From Methylobacterium aerolatum (GTDB lineage: Bacteria; Pseudomonadota; Alphaproteobacteria; Rhizobiales; Beijerinckiaceae): a stretch of 64,000 bases of DNA. The DNA is taken from positions 1 through 64,000 of the forward strand of contig NZ_BPQE01000028.1 of NCBI RefSeq assembly GCF_022179085.1. Direction: 5' to 3'. This document shows positions 34,224 through 43,569 of the stretch, piece by piece (within the stretch, counting starts at the first letter, position 1; every line of letters starts with the position of its first letter). The notes below the pieces were generated by a model, which saw nothing but the letters and a program-made list of their open reading frames with translations, was not told the DNA's origin and did not search any database. The translations under genes were made by a program, and so were the position numbers.

Positions 34224-34844
34224 CTACAGCGCGTCCCCGGCCGTGAGGGGCTCGCCGGCCTTCGCGGTCTGGAACAGGCGCTCGCTCGTCAGTTTCAGAA
34301 AGTAGAACCCGAATTCCGGGTTCTGGTAGTAGAGCTGCTTGACCTCCGAATAGGAGACGCAGAGCGCCCTCCCCGCCTCCAGGCAGACGAGGGAGGCGGT
34401 GCGCTTGTTGCCCGGCGACAGCAGGCCGAGTTCGCCGACGATGCCGCCCCGGCGGAGCGTGATCCCGACCTCGGGGATCGAGAAGACGCCGCTTTCCACA
34501 TAGTACATCTCCCCCGCCGGCTGGCCCTTGCGGAAGATGATCTCCCCGGTGCCGAACCGCCGCCGCGTCCCGAAGGACGAGAGCCATTCGAGGGAGAGGT
34601 CGCCCGAGGCCGCCTTCTCCGTGTCGCGCACGAGGCGAATCATCTCCCACAGGCGGTAGGCGTTGAAGGGGATCTGGATGCACTCGGTGAGCACCACCGG
34701 CATGCTGCCGATGAGAACGCCATAGGTCACCACGACCAGACTCGCGCAGAGCGAGATGATCCGCAGTGGGATCATCGTGCTCATCGCGGAGGCCGAGATC
34801 GTGAGCGCCGTGCCCAGGTAGCCGATGCCTTCGATCCAGTTCAT
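34224..34844 (-). CDS. Popeye-like membrane protein with cyclic-nucleotide-binding domain
   Basis: A 206-residue protein. Three membrane segments in the first 70 residues (GYLGTALTISASAMSTMIP, IISLCASLVVVTYGVLI, then a third up to NAYRLWEMI) are followed by a cNMP-binding domain (about 88-190), where FGTGEIIFRKGQPAGEMYYV and the phosphate-binding-cassette-like GGIVGELGLLSPGNKRTASL are visible. The three-helix-plus-cNMP arrangement is that of Popeye-domain proteins, known from bacteria. Probably a membrane sensor of cAMP or a related signal. Confidence 0.75.
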   Translation of the reverse strand: MNWIEGIGYLGTALTISASAMSTMIPLRIISLCASLVVVTYGVLIGSMPVVLTECIQIPFNAYRLWEMIRLVRDTEKAASGDLSLEWLSSFGTRRRFGTGEIIFRKGQPAGEMYYVESGVFSIPEVGITLRRGGIVGELGLLSPGNKRTASLVCLEAGRALCVSYSEVKQLYYQNPEFGFYFLKLTSERLFQTAKAGEPLTAGDAL

Positions 34845-34916
34845 CGCCGTCCCGTGAAACCACCTTCGCGCCGGGGATGCCCTCCTGCGCTGCGCGCGGC
34901 AAGCCGGTGGCGGTCG

Positions 34917-36260
34917 TCAGCGGGCGGGACGACCCGCGCGGATCGTCCGGCAAAGGTCCCGCGCGGCGCGCACGCCCTGCTCGTAAGCACCGCCCACGGT
35001 CCCCCACTGCTCCCGCGACAGGGCCTCTCCCGCGAACCAGATCCGCCCGCCGACGCCGTCCCTGAGGGTGGCGCGGGCGGGGGCGTGGCCCGGCGGCACA
35101 ACCGCCCAGGAGCCCCTGGCGAAGGGATCGTGCCGCCACGCGCTGACCAGCGGGATCGCGAGGTCGCGCAGCCGGTCACGGCCGACCTGCTCGGCCAGCA
35201 CCGCGCGCACGTGCCGCCTCACCGCATCCGAGCCGCCCCCGGCGGCGTCGATCGCCTCGGCCTCGCGGGAATCGAGTTCGTAGAAGTGGAAGGGCGTCCC
35301 CTCGATCCGCGTCAACAGGCCCGGCGGCGCCCGGCGCCCGCCGTGGAACCCGGCCAGGCGATCCCGCCCGGTGAAGGGGCTCGACGGCCAGTGCAGTACC
35401 GCGTGCTCGTAGATCCCGGTGGTGAAGCCGTCGATCGCCGCACGAATGGCGTTCGGCAGCGGCGGCGAGAAGGTGGGGCCCTCGCGCAGGACCATCACCG
35501 GCACAGTCACCACGGCGGCGGCGGCCGCGATGCGCTGGCCCGCCACCGTCTCGACGATGACGCCCTCCCCCCGCCAGTCGATCTGCCGGACCGGGGCCGA
35601 AAGCCGGATCGGAAGCCCGGTGGCCAAGCGGGCGAGGTAGTTGCCGTAGCCGCCGGCGATGAAGGAGTTGTCGCCGTATTCCATGCTCGGGAAATCGTGG
35701 AGCGAAACCTCCTCAAGGGGACGGCCCGAGACGAGGCCGTGGACCTGCGCCACTCGCTTTCCCCAGGGCCCCGGCGCGACGGGCAGAGCCGTGGCGGCGG
35801 CGCGGTCCCCGCCGCCCCGGCCGGCACCGCCGGTCATGGCGTGGTCGGCCAGGGCGAAGGCGCGATCGCTCGCCCGCGCCTCCCGCGCCGGGGCGGGACG
35901 TCCGCCGACCCAGGCATGGCCGTCCTGGGGCGCGCGGAACAGGCGCTCGCCGCGCTCCCGGCCGAGGGCGACGAGGGGGTTGATCGGCCCGGCGTGGAGC
36001 CAGTGCGCGCCGAGATCGATCGGGTGGCCGCGCAGCGACACCGTGACGGCCCGGCCGCCCACCCGGTCCCTCGCCTCCAGCACCGCCACGGCGAGGCCGT
36101 CATCCGTCAGGGTCCGCGCCGCCGCGATGCCCGCCGCGCCCGCGCCGATCACCACCACGTCCGGCGCCTCCGGCAGCGGCGCCAGGGCGGGCCGGAAGTC
36201 GGGGGGGCGCGGCGCGTCGAGGCGTCCCGCCGCCGGTCTCGGTGTCGTGCCTGTCCTCAT
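34917..36260 (-). CDS. FAD-dependent amine oxidase family protein
   Basis: The start is taken at ATG 36260 (MRTGTTPRPAAGRLDAPRPP); the extension to 36377 reads through the spacer. Rossmann FAD motif VVVIGAGAAGIAAARTL (about 36-52), GGRAVTVSLRGHPIDLGAHWL, and a C-terminal FAD-contact segment RIWFAGEALSREQWGTVGGA (about 402-421) define the flavin-containing amine oxidase family (447 residues, normal length). The substrate (monoamine, polyamine or protoporphyrinogen-like) cannot be told. Confidence 0.85.
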   Translation of the reverse strand: MRTGTTPRPAAGRLDAPRPPDFRPALAPLPEAPDVVVIGAGAAGIAAARTLTDDGLAVAVLEARDRVGGRAVTVSLRGHPIDLGAHWLHAGPINPLVALGRERGERLFRAPQDGHAWVGGRPAPAREARASDRAFALADHAMTGGAGRGGGDRAAATALPVAPGPWGKRVAQVHGLVSGRPLEEVSLHDFPSMEYGDNSFIAGGYGNYLARLATGLPIRLSAPVRQIDWRGEGVIVETVAGQRIAAAAAVVTVPVMVLREGPTFSPPLPNAIRAAIDGFTTGIYEHAVLHWPSSPFTGRDRLAGFHGGRRAPPGLLTRIEGTPFHFYELDSREAEAIDAAGGGSDAVRRHVRAVLAEQVGRDRLRDLAIPLVSAWRHDPFARGSWAVVPPGHAPARATLRDGVGGRIWFAGEALSREQWGTVGGAYEQGVRAARDLCRTIRAGRPAR

Positions 36261-36402
36261 GGCGCCCAGTGTCGCTCCATCCCTCGTCCCGTCCCAGGCG
36301 ACCGATTGCCGTGAGGGGGCATCGAGCCGAAGAAACCCTTGCGCCCGGCCCGCCGCATTCCCACAACCCTGCCGCACCGACCTGACCCGGAACCCGCGCG
36401 CG

Positions 36403-37131
36403 ATGCTCTACGAATCCGCCGCCGCCGCCCTGCGGCACACGCTGTCGCCCGCACTGCGGGGCATCCTCTGGAAATCCCTCGGGCTCACCCTCGGGATCCT
36501 CCTGTTCGCGTGGTTCGGGCTCACACGGCTCATCCAATGGTTCCAGACGAGCCACCACATCTCGGCGCAGTATCCGATCCTCGACACCGTCGCGTATTAT
36601 CTGGCGGGCTTCGGGCTGTTCGTCGCCCTCGCCTACCTCATGCCGGCGATCTCGATCCTCGTGGCGGGATTCTTCCTCGACTATGCCGCCGAGATCGTCG
36701 AGCGGACGGATTTTCCCGCGGACCCGCCGGGGCAGGCCATGCCCTACGGCCTCGCGATGGTCTACGCGGTCCGGTTTGCGGGCCTGACGCTGCTCGTGAA
36801 CCTCGTCGCCCTGGCGATCTTCTTCATCCCCCTCGTCGGGGTCGCGGCCTTCTTCGGGGCCAACGCCTACCTCCTCTCGCGGGAGTATTTCGAGATGGCT
36901 GCCGCCCGCTTCCGGCCCCTGCCGGAGGCGGCGGAGATGCGGCGCTCCCACGCCGCCCGGACGCTGCTCGCGGGCTGCCTCCTCGCCGGCCTGATGGTGG
37001 TGCCCGTGGTCAACCTCGTCACGCCGCTCTTCGGCATCGCCCTGATGGTGCATCTGCACAAGCGCCTGTCGGGCCGCCGCCCGCAATTGCGGCAACCGGG
37101 CACCCTGGCTCCTCCCCTTCCGCCGCGCTAG
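36403..37131 (+). CDS. EI24/CysZ-like membrane protein
   Basis: A 242-residue protein with four or five membrane segments: about 28-44 (LTLGILLFAWFGLTRL), 62-85 (AYYLAGFGLFVALAYL), 89-105, 131-160 (LLVNLVALAIFFIPLVGVAA) and 195-215. The motif GANAYLLSREYFEMAA in the fourth loop is characteristic of the EI24/CysZ family, whose CysZ member imports sulfate. No sulfate-assimilation gene lies nearby, so transport of sulfate is not assumed. The ATG at 36403 is divergent from the amine oxidase. Confidence 0.8.
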   Translation: MLYESAAAALRHTLSPALRGILWKSLGLTLGILLFAWFGLTRLIQWFQTSHHISAQYPILDTVAYYLAGFGLFVALAYLMPAISILVAGFFLDYAAEIVERTDFPADPPGQAMPYGLAMVYAVRFAGLTLLVNLVALAIFFIPLVGVAAFFGANAYLLSREYFEMAAARFRPLPEAAEMRRSHAARTLLAGCLLAGLMVVPVVNLVTPLFGIALMVHLHKRLSGRRPQLRQPGTLAPPLPPR

Positions 37132-37173
37132 AGTCCGACGGTCGGACGTCGGCCGGCGCGGAGCGGACCGGTC

Positions 37174-38445
37174 ATGAATGCTCGCGAGGACGGGAAGGAC
37201 ATTCCGCCGCCGCCCGGCAAGACCCCCTACGTGCTGGTGCTGCTGGTTGGGGCGGCCCTGATCGGGTGGGGCGCCTACGGCCACTGGCAGCGCGACCGCG
37301 AGGCGACCGTGACCCTCGACGCGATCCGCAACCTCGTCCCCCGCGTGCGGACCGTCTCCGCCGAGCGGGTCGATGGTCCCGTCGACCTCACCCTGCCGGG
37401 GGAGACCAGCCCCTTTCTCACCGCCGCCATCGCGGCGCGGGCGACGGGCTACATCGCGGAGCGGCACGTCGATATCGGCTCCCGGGTGAAGGCGGGGGAT
37501 CTGCTCCTGCGAATCGCCGCCCCCGACCTCGACCAGCAGCTCGTCCAGGCGCAGGCCCAGCTCGGGCAATTCCAGGCGCAGGCGCTGCAGGCGCAGGCGC
37601 AGGTGGAGCAGGCCAAGGCGAACGTGACGCTCGCCAACCTGACCAACAACCGCACCACGACGCTGGCAGACCAGGGCTGGGCCTCGCGCCAGAACGCCGA
37701 CACCTCGCAGGCCGGGCTTCTCTCGCAGGCGGCGACGCTCGCGGCGGCGGAGGCCGGGGTGAAGGTCGCCGCCGCCAACATCAAGGCGCAGGAGGCCGCC
37801 GTTGCCCGGCTGAAGGCCCTCACCGCCTTCGAGCGCGTCGTTGCGCCCTTCGACGGCGTGGTGACCACGCGCACCGTCGATGTGGGCGATCTCGTCCGCG
37901 CAGACAACGGCGGCACGGCGCTCCTCAACATCGATCAGGACAGCACGCTCCGCATCATCGTCAACGTGCCGCAGAATCTGACGCGGGGCGTGATGCCGGG
38001 GCTCGAGGCGCAGATCCGGGTCCCGCAGCTCCCGGGACGGACCTTCGCCGGATCGGTCCAGCGCAGTTCGAGCGCCTTGCAGACGCCGTCGCGGACCCTG
38101 ACCACGGAGGTCGATGTCCCCAATCCCGACGGCGTCCTCCGGGCCGGACTGCACACCGACGTCACGCTGAAGATCCCGCGGGAGCGGCCGGGCGTGACCG
38201 TTCCGGCCGAGGCGATCGTGTTCCACAGGGGCGAGATGCGCGTGGCGGTCCTCAAGGAGAACCGGCACATCACATGGCGGCCGATCAAGGTCCGGCGGGA
38301 TTTCGGCCGCGTCCTCGAACTGGAGGACGGGCTCGATCCCGACACGAAGGTGCTGTTCGGCCCCTCCCCCGACCTCAAGGAAGACCAGCCCGTCGATCCC
38401 GACGACAGGGGGCCGAGCCAGCCGATGCGCTCGGCCGAGCGCTGA
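37174..38445 (+). CDS. Periplasmic adaptor (membrane fusion protein) of an RND-type efflux system
   Basis: A 423-residue protein. N-terminal membrane anchor (YVLVLLVGAALIGWGAYG, about 17-34), first half of the lipoyl domain (ARATGYIAERHVDIGSRVKA, Gly at the lipoyl turn), a long Gln/Ala-rich coiled hairpin (about 130-215, QLGQFQAQALQAQAQVEQ and its return), the second lipoyl half (APFDGVVTTRTVDVGDLV), then beta-barrel and membrane-proximal parts. The inner-membrane pump and outer-membrane channel usually encoded next to it are absent, so it is an orphan here or pairs with distant genes. Confidence 0.85.
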   Translation: MNAREDGKDIPPPPGKTPYVLVLLVGAALIGWGAYGHWQRDREATVTLDAIRNLVPRVRTVSAERVDGPVDLTLPGETSPFLTAAIAARATGYIAERHVDIGSRVKAGDLLLRIAAPDLDQQLVQAQAQLGQFQAQALQAQAQVEQAKANVTLANLTNNRTTTLADQGWASRQNADTSQAGLLSQAATLAAAEAGVKVAAANIKAQEAAVARLKALTAFERVVAPFDGVVTTRTVDVGDLVRADNGGTALLNIDQDSTLRIIVNVPQNLTRGVMPGLEAQIRVPQLPGRTFAGSVQRSSSALQTPSRTLTTEVDVPNPDGVLRAGLHTDVTLKIPRERPGVTVPAEAIVFHRGEMRVAVLKENRHITWRPIKVRRDFGRVLELEDGLDPDTKVLFGPSPDLKEDQPVDPDDRGPSQPMRSAER

Positions 38446-38577
38446 GGCGGAGACGGTCGGACGCGGATCGCTCCGCTCGCAATGACGCTGGCGGGAACCG
38501 ATGCAGGACGGTCGCCTCGTGCCCCCTCGCATGGAGGACGCGCGTGCGCCTGAGCCCTCGCGGCCCGGCTCGGCGTT

Positions 38578-38955
38578 TCAGTTCACCCGGACGACGAGCT
38601 TCATCTTCGGATGGATGCCGCAGAGCACTTGGAACACGCCCTTCTCGCTGAAGGTGATCGGCGTCCGGCTTCCCGGCTCCTGGTCCCCCGAATCGAAGCT
38701 GAAGTTCGGCGAATCGACGTAGGCGTGATGCAGCAGGTCGCTGTCGTCGTTCACGATGGTCACGACCTCGCCCTTCGTCAGGGTAAGGGTGTCGGGAAGA
38801 AAGGTCCGTCCCTTCTGGGAGACGATGGTGCCGGCCGCCTGAAGCCCCCCCACCACGACGACGCCGCTGCCCATCCCTAGGACGAGGGAGGCTAATGTCG
38901 TCGCCGCGAGCACGTAGGACGACCTATGGTTCGAAACGGTCTCGAAAGAAAACAT
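38578..38955 (-). CDS. Plastocyanin-like cupredoxin
   Basis: A 125-residue protein with an N-terminal membrane or export segment (LAATTLASLVLGMGSGVVVV) and a small type I copper domain. The ligands are present in order: His in DLLHHAYV (about 76-77), then Cys, His and Met in VLCGIHPKMKL (about 111-118). This matches small blue-copper electron carriers in the periplasm. The AT-rich DNA between it and the next gene (38956-39106) contains a divergent promoter region. Confidence 0.85.
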   Translation of the reverse strand: MFSFETVSNHRSSYVLAATTLASLVLGMGSGVVVVGGLQAAGTIVSQKGRTFLPDTLTLTKGEVVTIVNDDSDLLHHAYVDSPNFSFDSGDQEPGSRTPITFSEKGVFQVLCGIHPKMKLVVRVN

Positions 38956-39106
38956 GCGAAGCTCTCGATGCCTCGACTTCCTAACTCGACAATCTTTGAG
39001 AAAAGATTTTCAGACACTCGAAAAAATGCGCAGCGAGCGGACACGTCCATGTTGCGGCCCATAAAAATCACGAATGATCATAAGGCTCAGCTAATCACAA
39101 TTTAAG

Positions 39107-41962
39107 ATGTCTGACCCAAGGTCGCAGTTACGGAAGGCGCGGCGACCCGGTCCAATGCAACTCACCGATGCGGCAGTTCCGACGAAACAATGGCGCACCG
39201 GACGTTCGGCGACGGGCTCGCTGACCGACTGGGTTTCGACCGTGCGCGGACGCATCCTCGTCGCGTTCCTGGCCATGAGCCTGCTGACCGGGGGCCTCAG
39301 CGCCTACGCCGTCATCGCCATCGACCATGTCGGCGATCTCGTCGGGCGCACCTACGACCAGTCGTTGATGTCCATCAACTACGCCCGCGCCGCCGCCGCG
39401 GACTTCGCGAAGATGCGCTCGGCCTTCGCCCGTCACGGCCTCACCAAGGACCACACGATCGCCGCCAAGCTCGACGCGCAGATCGCGGACCTGAACACGA
39501 CGCTGGCCGAGGACCTGACCATCGCCGTCGAGCGCTCGCAATCCGATCGGGCCCTGCGGGCCGCCGGCGCCGTGCAGTCCGGCGTCGCGGCCTGGGACGA
39601 GATGCGGCGCAGCTTCGGCGATATCGCCACCGTCCGCCCGGAGCGCTGGGACGCCCTCGACCACCAGGCCGATTTGGTCGATGCCCAGCTCGATCTGCTG
39701 GTGAACTACACGGCGGGCGACGGCTTCACCTTCCGCCAGGCGGCACGCTCCGCCGTGGCGAGCGAGCTGCGCTTCAACATCGCCGTGGCTGCCCTGGCGA
39801 TCGCCGGGTCCGCGCTCATCGCGTGGCTGCTCCACCGCCGCATCCGCGGTCCCCTGGCGGCCGCCTCGGCGGCGGCGGAGCGGATCGCCGGCGGGCGCCT
39901 CGACGACATGATCCCCACGGGTGGCCGCGACGAGCTCGGGAGCCTGCTCCGGTCCATGGCGGTGATGCGCGACAACATCCGCGCCATGATGGAGCGGGAG
40001 GTGCGCCAACGCCAATCCGCCGAACAATTGCTCGCGGACGCGCTGCAAAGCTCCCGCGAGGGCATCATCGTCCTCGACCCCGCCGGGCAGATCGCCTTCG
40101 CCAACACGAGGGCGATGCAGCTGTTCGAGGGCCCCGACGCCCATGCCCGCTGCCTCGCGGCCCTGGCCCGGGACGGCGAGTTCCTCCAGCCCGACGGCCG
40201 CTGGCTGCGGGTGAGCCGGAGCGCCACCTCGGATGGCGGGCTCGTCGCCGTGTGCAGCGACATCAGCATGGTGAAGGGACAGGAGGCGCAGCTCCGCCAG
40301 ACCAACCTGCGCCTCGACGCGGCCCTCGATAACATGTCCCAGGGCCTTTGCCTGTACGATGCGGACGGCCGCCTCATGGTGGTGAACCGCCGCTACGCGC
40401 AGATCTACGATCTCCACCCCAACGCGGTCGTGCCCGGCATGACCGCCGCCCAGGTCCTCCAGATCAGCCTGGCCCTGGGCCGGGACGAGGCGGACATGCT
40501 GCGGCGGGACGGCGAGGCGTTCTTCGGACAGCCCGGACGGCCGATCGTCCAGGAACTGGCCAACGGCAAGATCATCGCCGTGGAGCGGCGCAACACGGCC
40601 GGCGGCGGCTTCGTCGCCACCTACGAGGACGTGACGGAGCGGCGCCGGGCCGAGGCGCGCATCGCCTTCCTCGCCCACCATGACGTGCTCACGGGCCTGC
40701 CGAACCGCGCCGCGCTGGAACAGCACATCGCCGCCTCCGTCAGCCAGACCGGGCGCGACCAGGGCTTCGCGGTGATGGCCATCGACCTCGACGATTTCCG
40801 CCCGGTGAACGACACCCTCGGCCACGGCGTCGGCGACGAACTCCTCGTGGCGGTGGCGAACCGGCTGAGCGCCTGCATCCGCGAGATCGATTGCGTCGCC
40901 CGCATCGGCGCCGACGAGTTCGTCGTCGTCCAGCGCGCCGTCGATCGGCCGGAGGAAGCCGCCGTCCTCGCCCGCCGGATCATCGACGTGATCAAGTCGC
41001 CCTACGTGCTGTCCGGCCATACGGTCAGCGTCGGCGTGACCGTGGGCGTGACCGTCGCGCCCGGCGACGGAACCTCCTCGGAAAAGCTCATCAAGAACGC
41101 CGACGTCGCCCTCGCCCGGGCCAAGGCCGAGGCGCGGGGCGCCTTCCGCTTCTTCGAGGCGGAAATGGATGCCCGCCTCCAGGCCCGCCGCCTGCTGGAG
41201 CGCGACCTTCGCCAAGCGGTCGCCGACGAGTCCTTCGAGGTCTACTACCAGCCGATCTACAGCCTCGCCGCCGAGCGGGTCTGCGGGTTCGAGGCGCTGC
41301 TGCGCTGGAACCACCCGGAGCGGGGCTTCATCTCCCCGGCCGAGTTCATCCCCATCGCCGAGGAGATGGGCCTGATCGTGCCGCTGGGCGAGTGGGTGCT
41401 GGCCCGCGCCTGCGCCGACGCCGTACGCTGGCCCGACGGGCTCAAGATCGCCGTGAACGTCTCGGCGGTGCAGTTCACTTCCGCGAGCCTCGTGACGGCG
41501 GTGCGCGAGGCCCTGCGCTCCACCGGCCTACCGGGACGGCGCCTCGAACTCGAGATCACCGAATCGGTCCTCGTCGCCAATCCCGGCGTCACGACGGCGA
41601 TCCTGCACAGCCTCAAGGGCCTGGGCGTGCGCGTCTCGATGGACGATTTCGGAACCGGCTACTCGTCGCTGAGCTACCTGCGCAGCTTCCCCTTCGACAA
41701 GATCAAGATCGACCAGTCCTTCGTCCGCGACCTCTGCGAGGAGGACGGCACGGACTTCATCGTCCGGGCGGTGATCGGCCTGGGGGCGAGCCTCGGGATG
41801 ACCACCACCGCCGAGGGCGTCGAGACCGAGGCGCAACTCCTCCGCCTGCGGGCCGAAGGGTGCGACGAGGTACAGGGCTACCTGTTCAGCCGCCCGGTGC
41901 CGATCGGCCAGGTGGCGGGTCTCATCGCCCGCTGGAACGGTGCCTCGCGGGCGATCGCTTAG
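39107..41962 (+). CDS. Membrane-bound HAMP-PAS-GGDEF-EAL protein (c-di-GMP turnover)
   Basis: A 951-residue protein. Two membrane helices (about 46-67 and 224-243) bracket a helical sensor, then a HAMP domain (about 245-297), two PAS-like domains (about 305-395 and 405-520), GGDEF (about 525-690) and EAL (about 700-945). EAL looks intact: FEALLRWNHP, ELEITESVL, DDFGTGYSSL and KIDQSFV are all seen. In the GGDEF site the signature reads GADEF, so cyclase activity may be low or lost, favouring phosphodiesterase output. Confidence 0.9.
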   Translation: MSDPRSQLRKARRPGPMQLTDAAVPTKQWRTGRSATGSLTDWVSTVRGRILVAFLAMSLLTGGLSAYAVIAIDHVGDLVGRTYDQSLMSINYARAAAADFAKMRSAFARHGLTKDHTIAAKLDAQIADLNTTLAEDLTIAVERSQSDRALRAAGAVQSGVAAWDEMRRSFGDIATVRPERWDALDHQADLVDAQLDLLVNYTAGDGFTFRQAARSAVASELRFNIAVAALAIAGSALIAWLLHRRIRGPLAAASAAAERIAGGRLDDMIPTGGRDELGSLLRSMAVMRDNIRAMMEREVRQRQSAEQLLADALQSSREGIIVLDPAGQIAFANTRAMQLFEGPDAHARCLAALARDGEFLQPDGRWLRVSRSATSDGGLVAVCSDISMVKGQEAQLRQTNLRLDAALDNMSQGLCLYDADGRLMVVNRRYAQIYDLHPNAVVPGMTAAQVLQISLALGRDEADMLRRDGEAFFGQPGRPIVQELANGKIIAVERRNTAGGGFVATYEDVTERRRAEARIAFLAHHDVLTGLPNRAALEQHIAASVSQTGRDQGFAVMAIDLDDFRPVNDTLGHGVGDELLVAVANRLSACIREIDCVARIGADEFVVVQRAVDRPEEAAVLARRIIDVIKSPYVLSGHTVSVGVTVGVTVAPGDGTSSEKLIKNADVALARAKAEARGAFRFFEAEMDARLQARRLLERDLRQAVADESFEVYYQPIYSLAAERVCGFEALLRWNHPERGFISPAEFIPIAEEMGLIVPLGEWVLARACADAVRWPDGLKIAVNVSAVQFTSASLVTAVREALRSTGLPGRRLELEITESVLVANPGVTTAILHSLKGLGVRVSMDDFGTGYSSLSYLRSFPFDKIKIDQSFVRDLCEEDGTDFIVRAVIGLGASLGMTTTAEGVETEAQLLRLRAEGCDEVQGYLFSRPVPIGQVAGLIARWNGASRAIA

Positions 41963-41973
41963 GGCGTCTCTTG

Positions 41974-42074
41974 CCCCCGCCGTCGTTGCGCGCATCCGCG
42001 AGCCACACGGGCAGCGACACGGTTGGACGCGTCCCGCTGCCCTCGATGGCTTCGCCCCGCCTGCAACGACGGGG
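41974..42074. repeat. REP-like inverted repeat
   Basis: CCCCCGCCGTCGTTGC at 41974-41989 pairs (one mismatch) with GCAACGACGGGG at 42063-42074. It lies in the 120-bp spacer between the convergent GGDEF-EAL and DAHP synthase genes and may form a shared transcript end. Confidence 0.7.
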
Positions 42075-42082
42075 AGAGCGGC

Positions 42083-43468
42083 TTACTCCGCCGCGTCGAG
42101 GCGCGGCGTTTCGATCTCGGCCCGCTCGCGCTTGACCAGCTCCGCCGTGCGGAACGCCACTTCCAGCGCCTGCTCCGCGTTGAGGCGCGGGTCGCAATAG
42201 GTGTGGTAGCGGTCGCTCAGGTCGTCGGCGGTGAGCGCGCGGGCGCCGCCCGTGCACTCGGTGACGTCCTTGCCGGTCATTTCCAAGTGGATGCCGCCGG
42301 CGATCGTGCCCTCCGCCCGGTGGACGGCGAAGAAGCTCTCGATCTCGTGCATCACCCGGTCGAAGGGTCGCGTCTTGTAGCCGCCCGCCGAGATGGTGTT
42401 GCCGTGCATCGGGTCGCAGACCCACACGACGGACCGGCCCTCGCGCTCAACGGCCCGGACGAGGTTCGGCAGGTGGTCGCCCACCTTGTCGGCCCCGAAG
42501 CGGCAGATCAGGCTGAGGCGGCCGGCCTCGTTCTCCGGGTTGAGCAGATCGATGAGCTTGATGAGCCCCTCCCCCGTCATGGAGGGGCCGCACTTCAGGC
42601 CGATGGGGTTCTTGATGCCGCGGGCGTATTCCACGTGGGCATGGTCCGGCTGGCGGGTGCGGTCGCCGATCCAGAGCATGTGGCCCGAGGTGGCGTACCA
42701 GTCACCGCTCGTCGAATCGACGCGGGTCAGGGCCTGCTCGTAGCCGAGCAGCAGCGCCTCGTGGCTGGTGTAGAAATCGGTGGTCCGCACCTCCTGGTGC
42801 GTCTCCGGGTTGATGCCGATGGCCCGCATGAAGCCGAGCGCGTCGGTCATGCGCGAGGCGACATCCTGGTAGCGCGAGGATTGCGGCGAGTCCTTCACGA
42901 AGCCCAGCATCCAGCGGTGCGCGTTCTCGAGGTTCGCGTACCCGCCGGTGGCGAAGGCGCGCAGCAGGTTCAGCGTCGCCGCGGACTGGCGGTACGCCTC
43001 GAGCTGGCGACGGGGATCGGGCACGCGGGCCTCCTCCGAGAAGGCCAGACCGTTGACGATGTCGCCCCGGTAGCTCGGGAGCGACACGCCGTCCTGCGTC
43101 TCGTTCGGGGAGGAGCGCGGCTTGGCGAACTGCCCGGCGATGCGGCCGACCTTCACCACGGGCGAGCCGCCCGCGAAGGTGAGCACCATCGCCATCTGCA
43201 GGAAGACGCGGAAGAAGTCGCGGATATTGTCGGCCGAGTGCTCGTCGAAGCTTTCGGCGCAGTCGCCGCCCTGGAGGAGGAACGCCTCACCGGTCGAAAC
43301 CCGGGCAAGGGCCGACTTCAGCTTGCGCGCCTCACCGGCAAAAACCAGCGGTGGAAAGCTCGCGATCTGCGTCTCGACGGCAGCCAGGGCGGCGGCGTCC
43401 GGATAGGCCGGAACCTGCTGGATCGGCAGATTTCGCCACGTCGTCGGTGTCCAGCGCTCGCCCATCAT
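42083..43468 (-). CDS. Class II 3-deoxy-D-arabino-heptulosonate-7-phosphate synthase
   Basis: First step of the shikimate pathway: condenses erythrose 4-phosphate with PEP. The 461-residue length and motifs are those of the plant/mycobacterial-type (class II) enzyme: [15 protein letters not shown] (Cys and Asp, about 81), [25 protein letters not shown] and [18 protein letters not shown] (Glu/His metal ligands). The class I gene names (aroF/aroG/aroH) do not apply. Cytosolic. Confidence 0.95.
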   Translation of the reverse strand: MMGERWTPTTWRNLPIQQVPAYPDAAALAAVETQIASFPPLVFAGEARKLKSALARVSTGEAFLLQGGDCAESFDEHSADNIRDFFRVFLQMAMVLTFAGGSPVVKVGRIAGQFAKPRSSPNETQDGVSLPSYRGDIVNGLAFSEEARVPDPRRQLEAYRQSAATLNLLRAFATGGYANLENAHRWMLGFVKDSPQSSRYQDVASRMTDALGFMRAIGINPETHQEVRTTDFYTSHEALLLGYEQALTRVDSTSGDWYATSGHMLWIGDRTRQPDHAHVEYARGIKNPIGLKCGPSMTGEGLIKLIDLLNPENEAGRLSLICRFGADKVGDHLPNLVRAVEREGRSVVWVCDPMHGNTISAGGYKTRPFDRVMHEIESFFAVHRAEGTIAGGIHLEMTGKDVTECTGGARALTADDLSDRYHTYCDPRLNAEQALEVAFRTAELVKRERAEIETPRLDAAE

Positions 43469-43569
43469 ACCTCTCCACGCACTTCCTTCCGTGCGGCCGC
43501 GCCCTACACGCGGATGGGCGCTTATAGAGAAGTCTTTCGCGGATCGCGAGGGGGCGCGGGAACGGAGCG

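Noticed and set aside
36100-38532. 810-aa minus-strand open frame
   Set aside because: Antisense to the EI24-like and membrane-fusion genes; composition typical of shadow frames.
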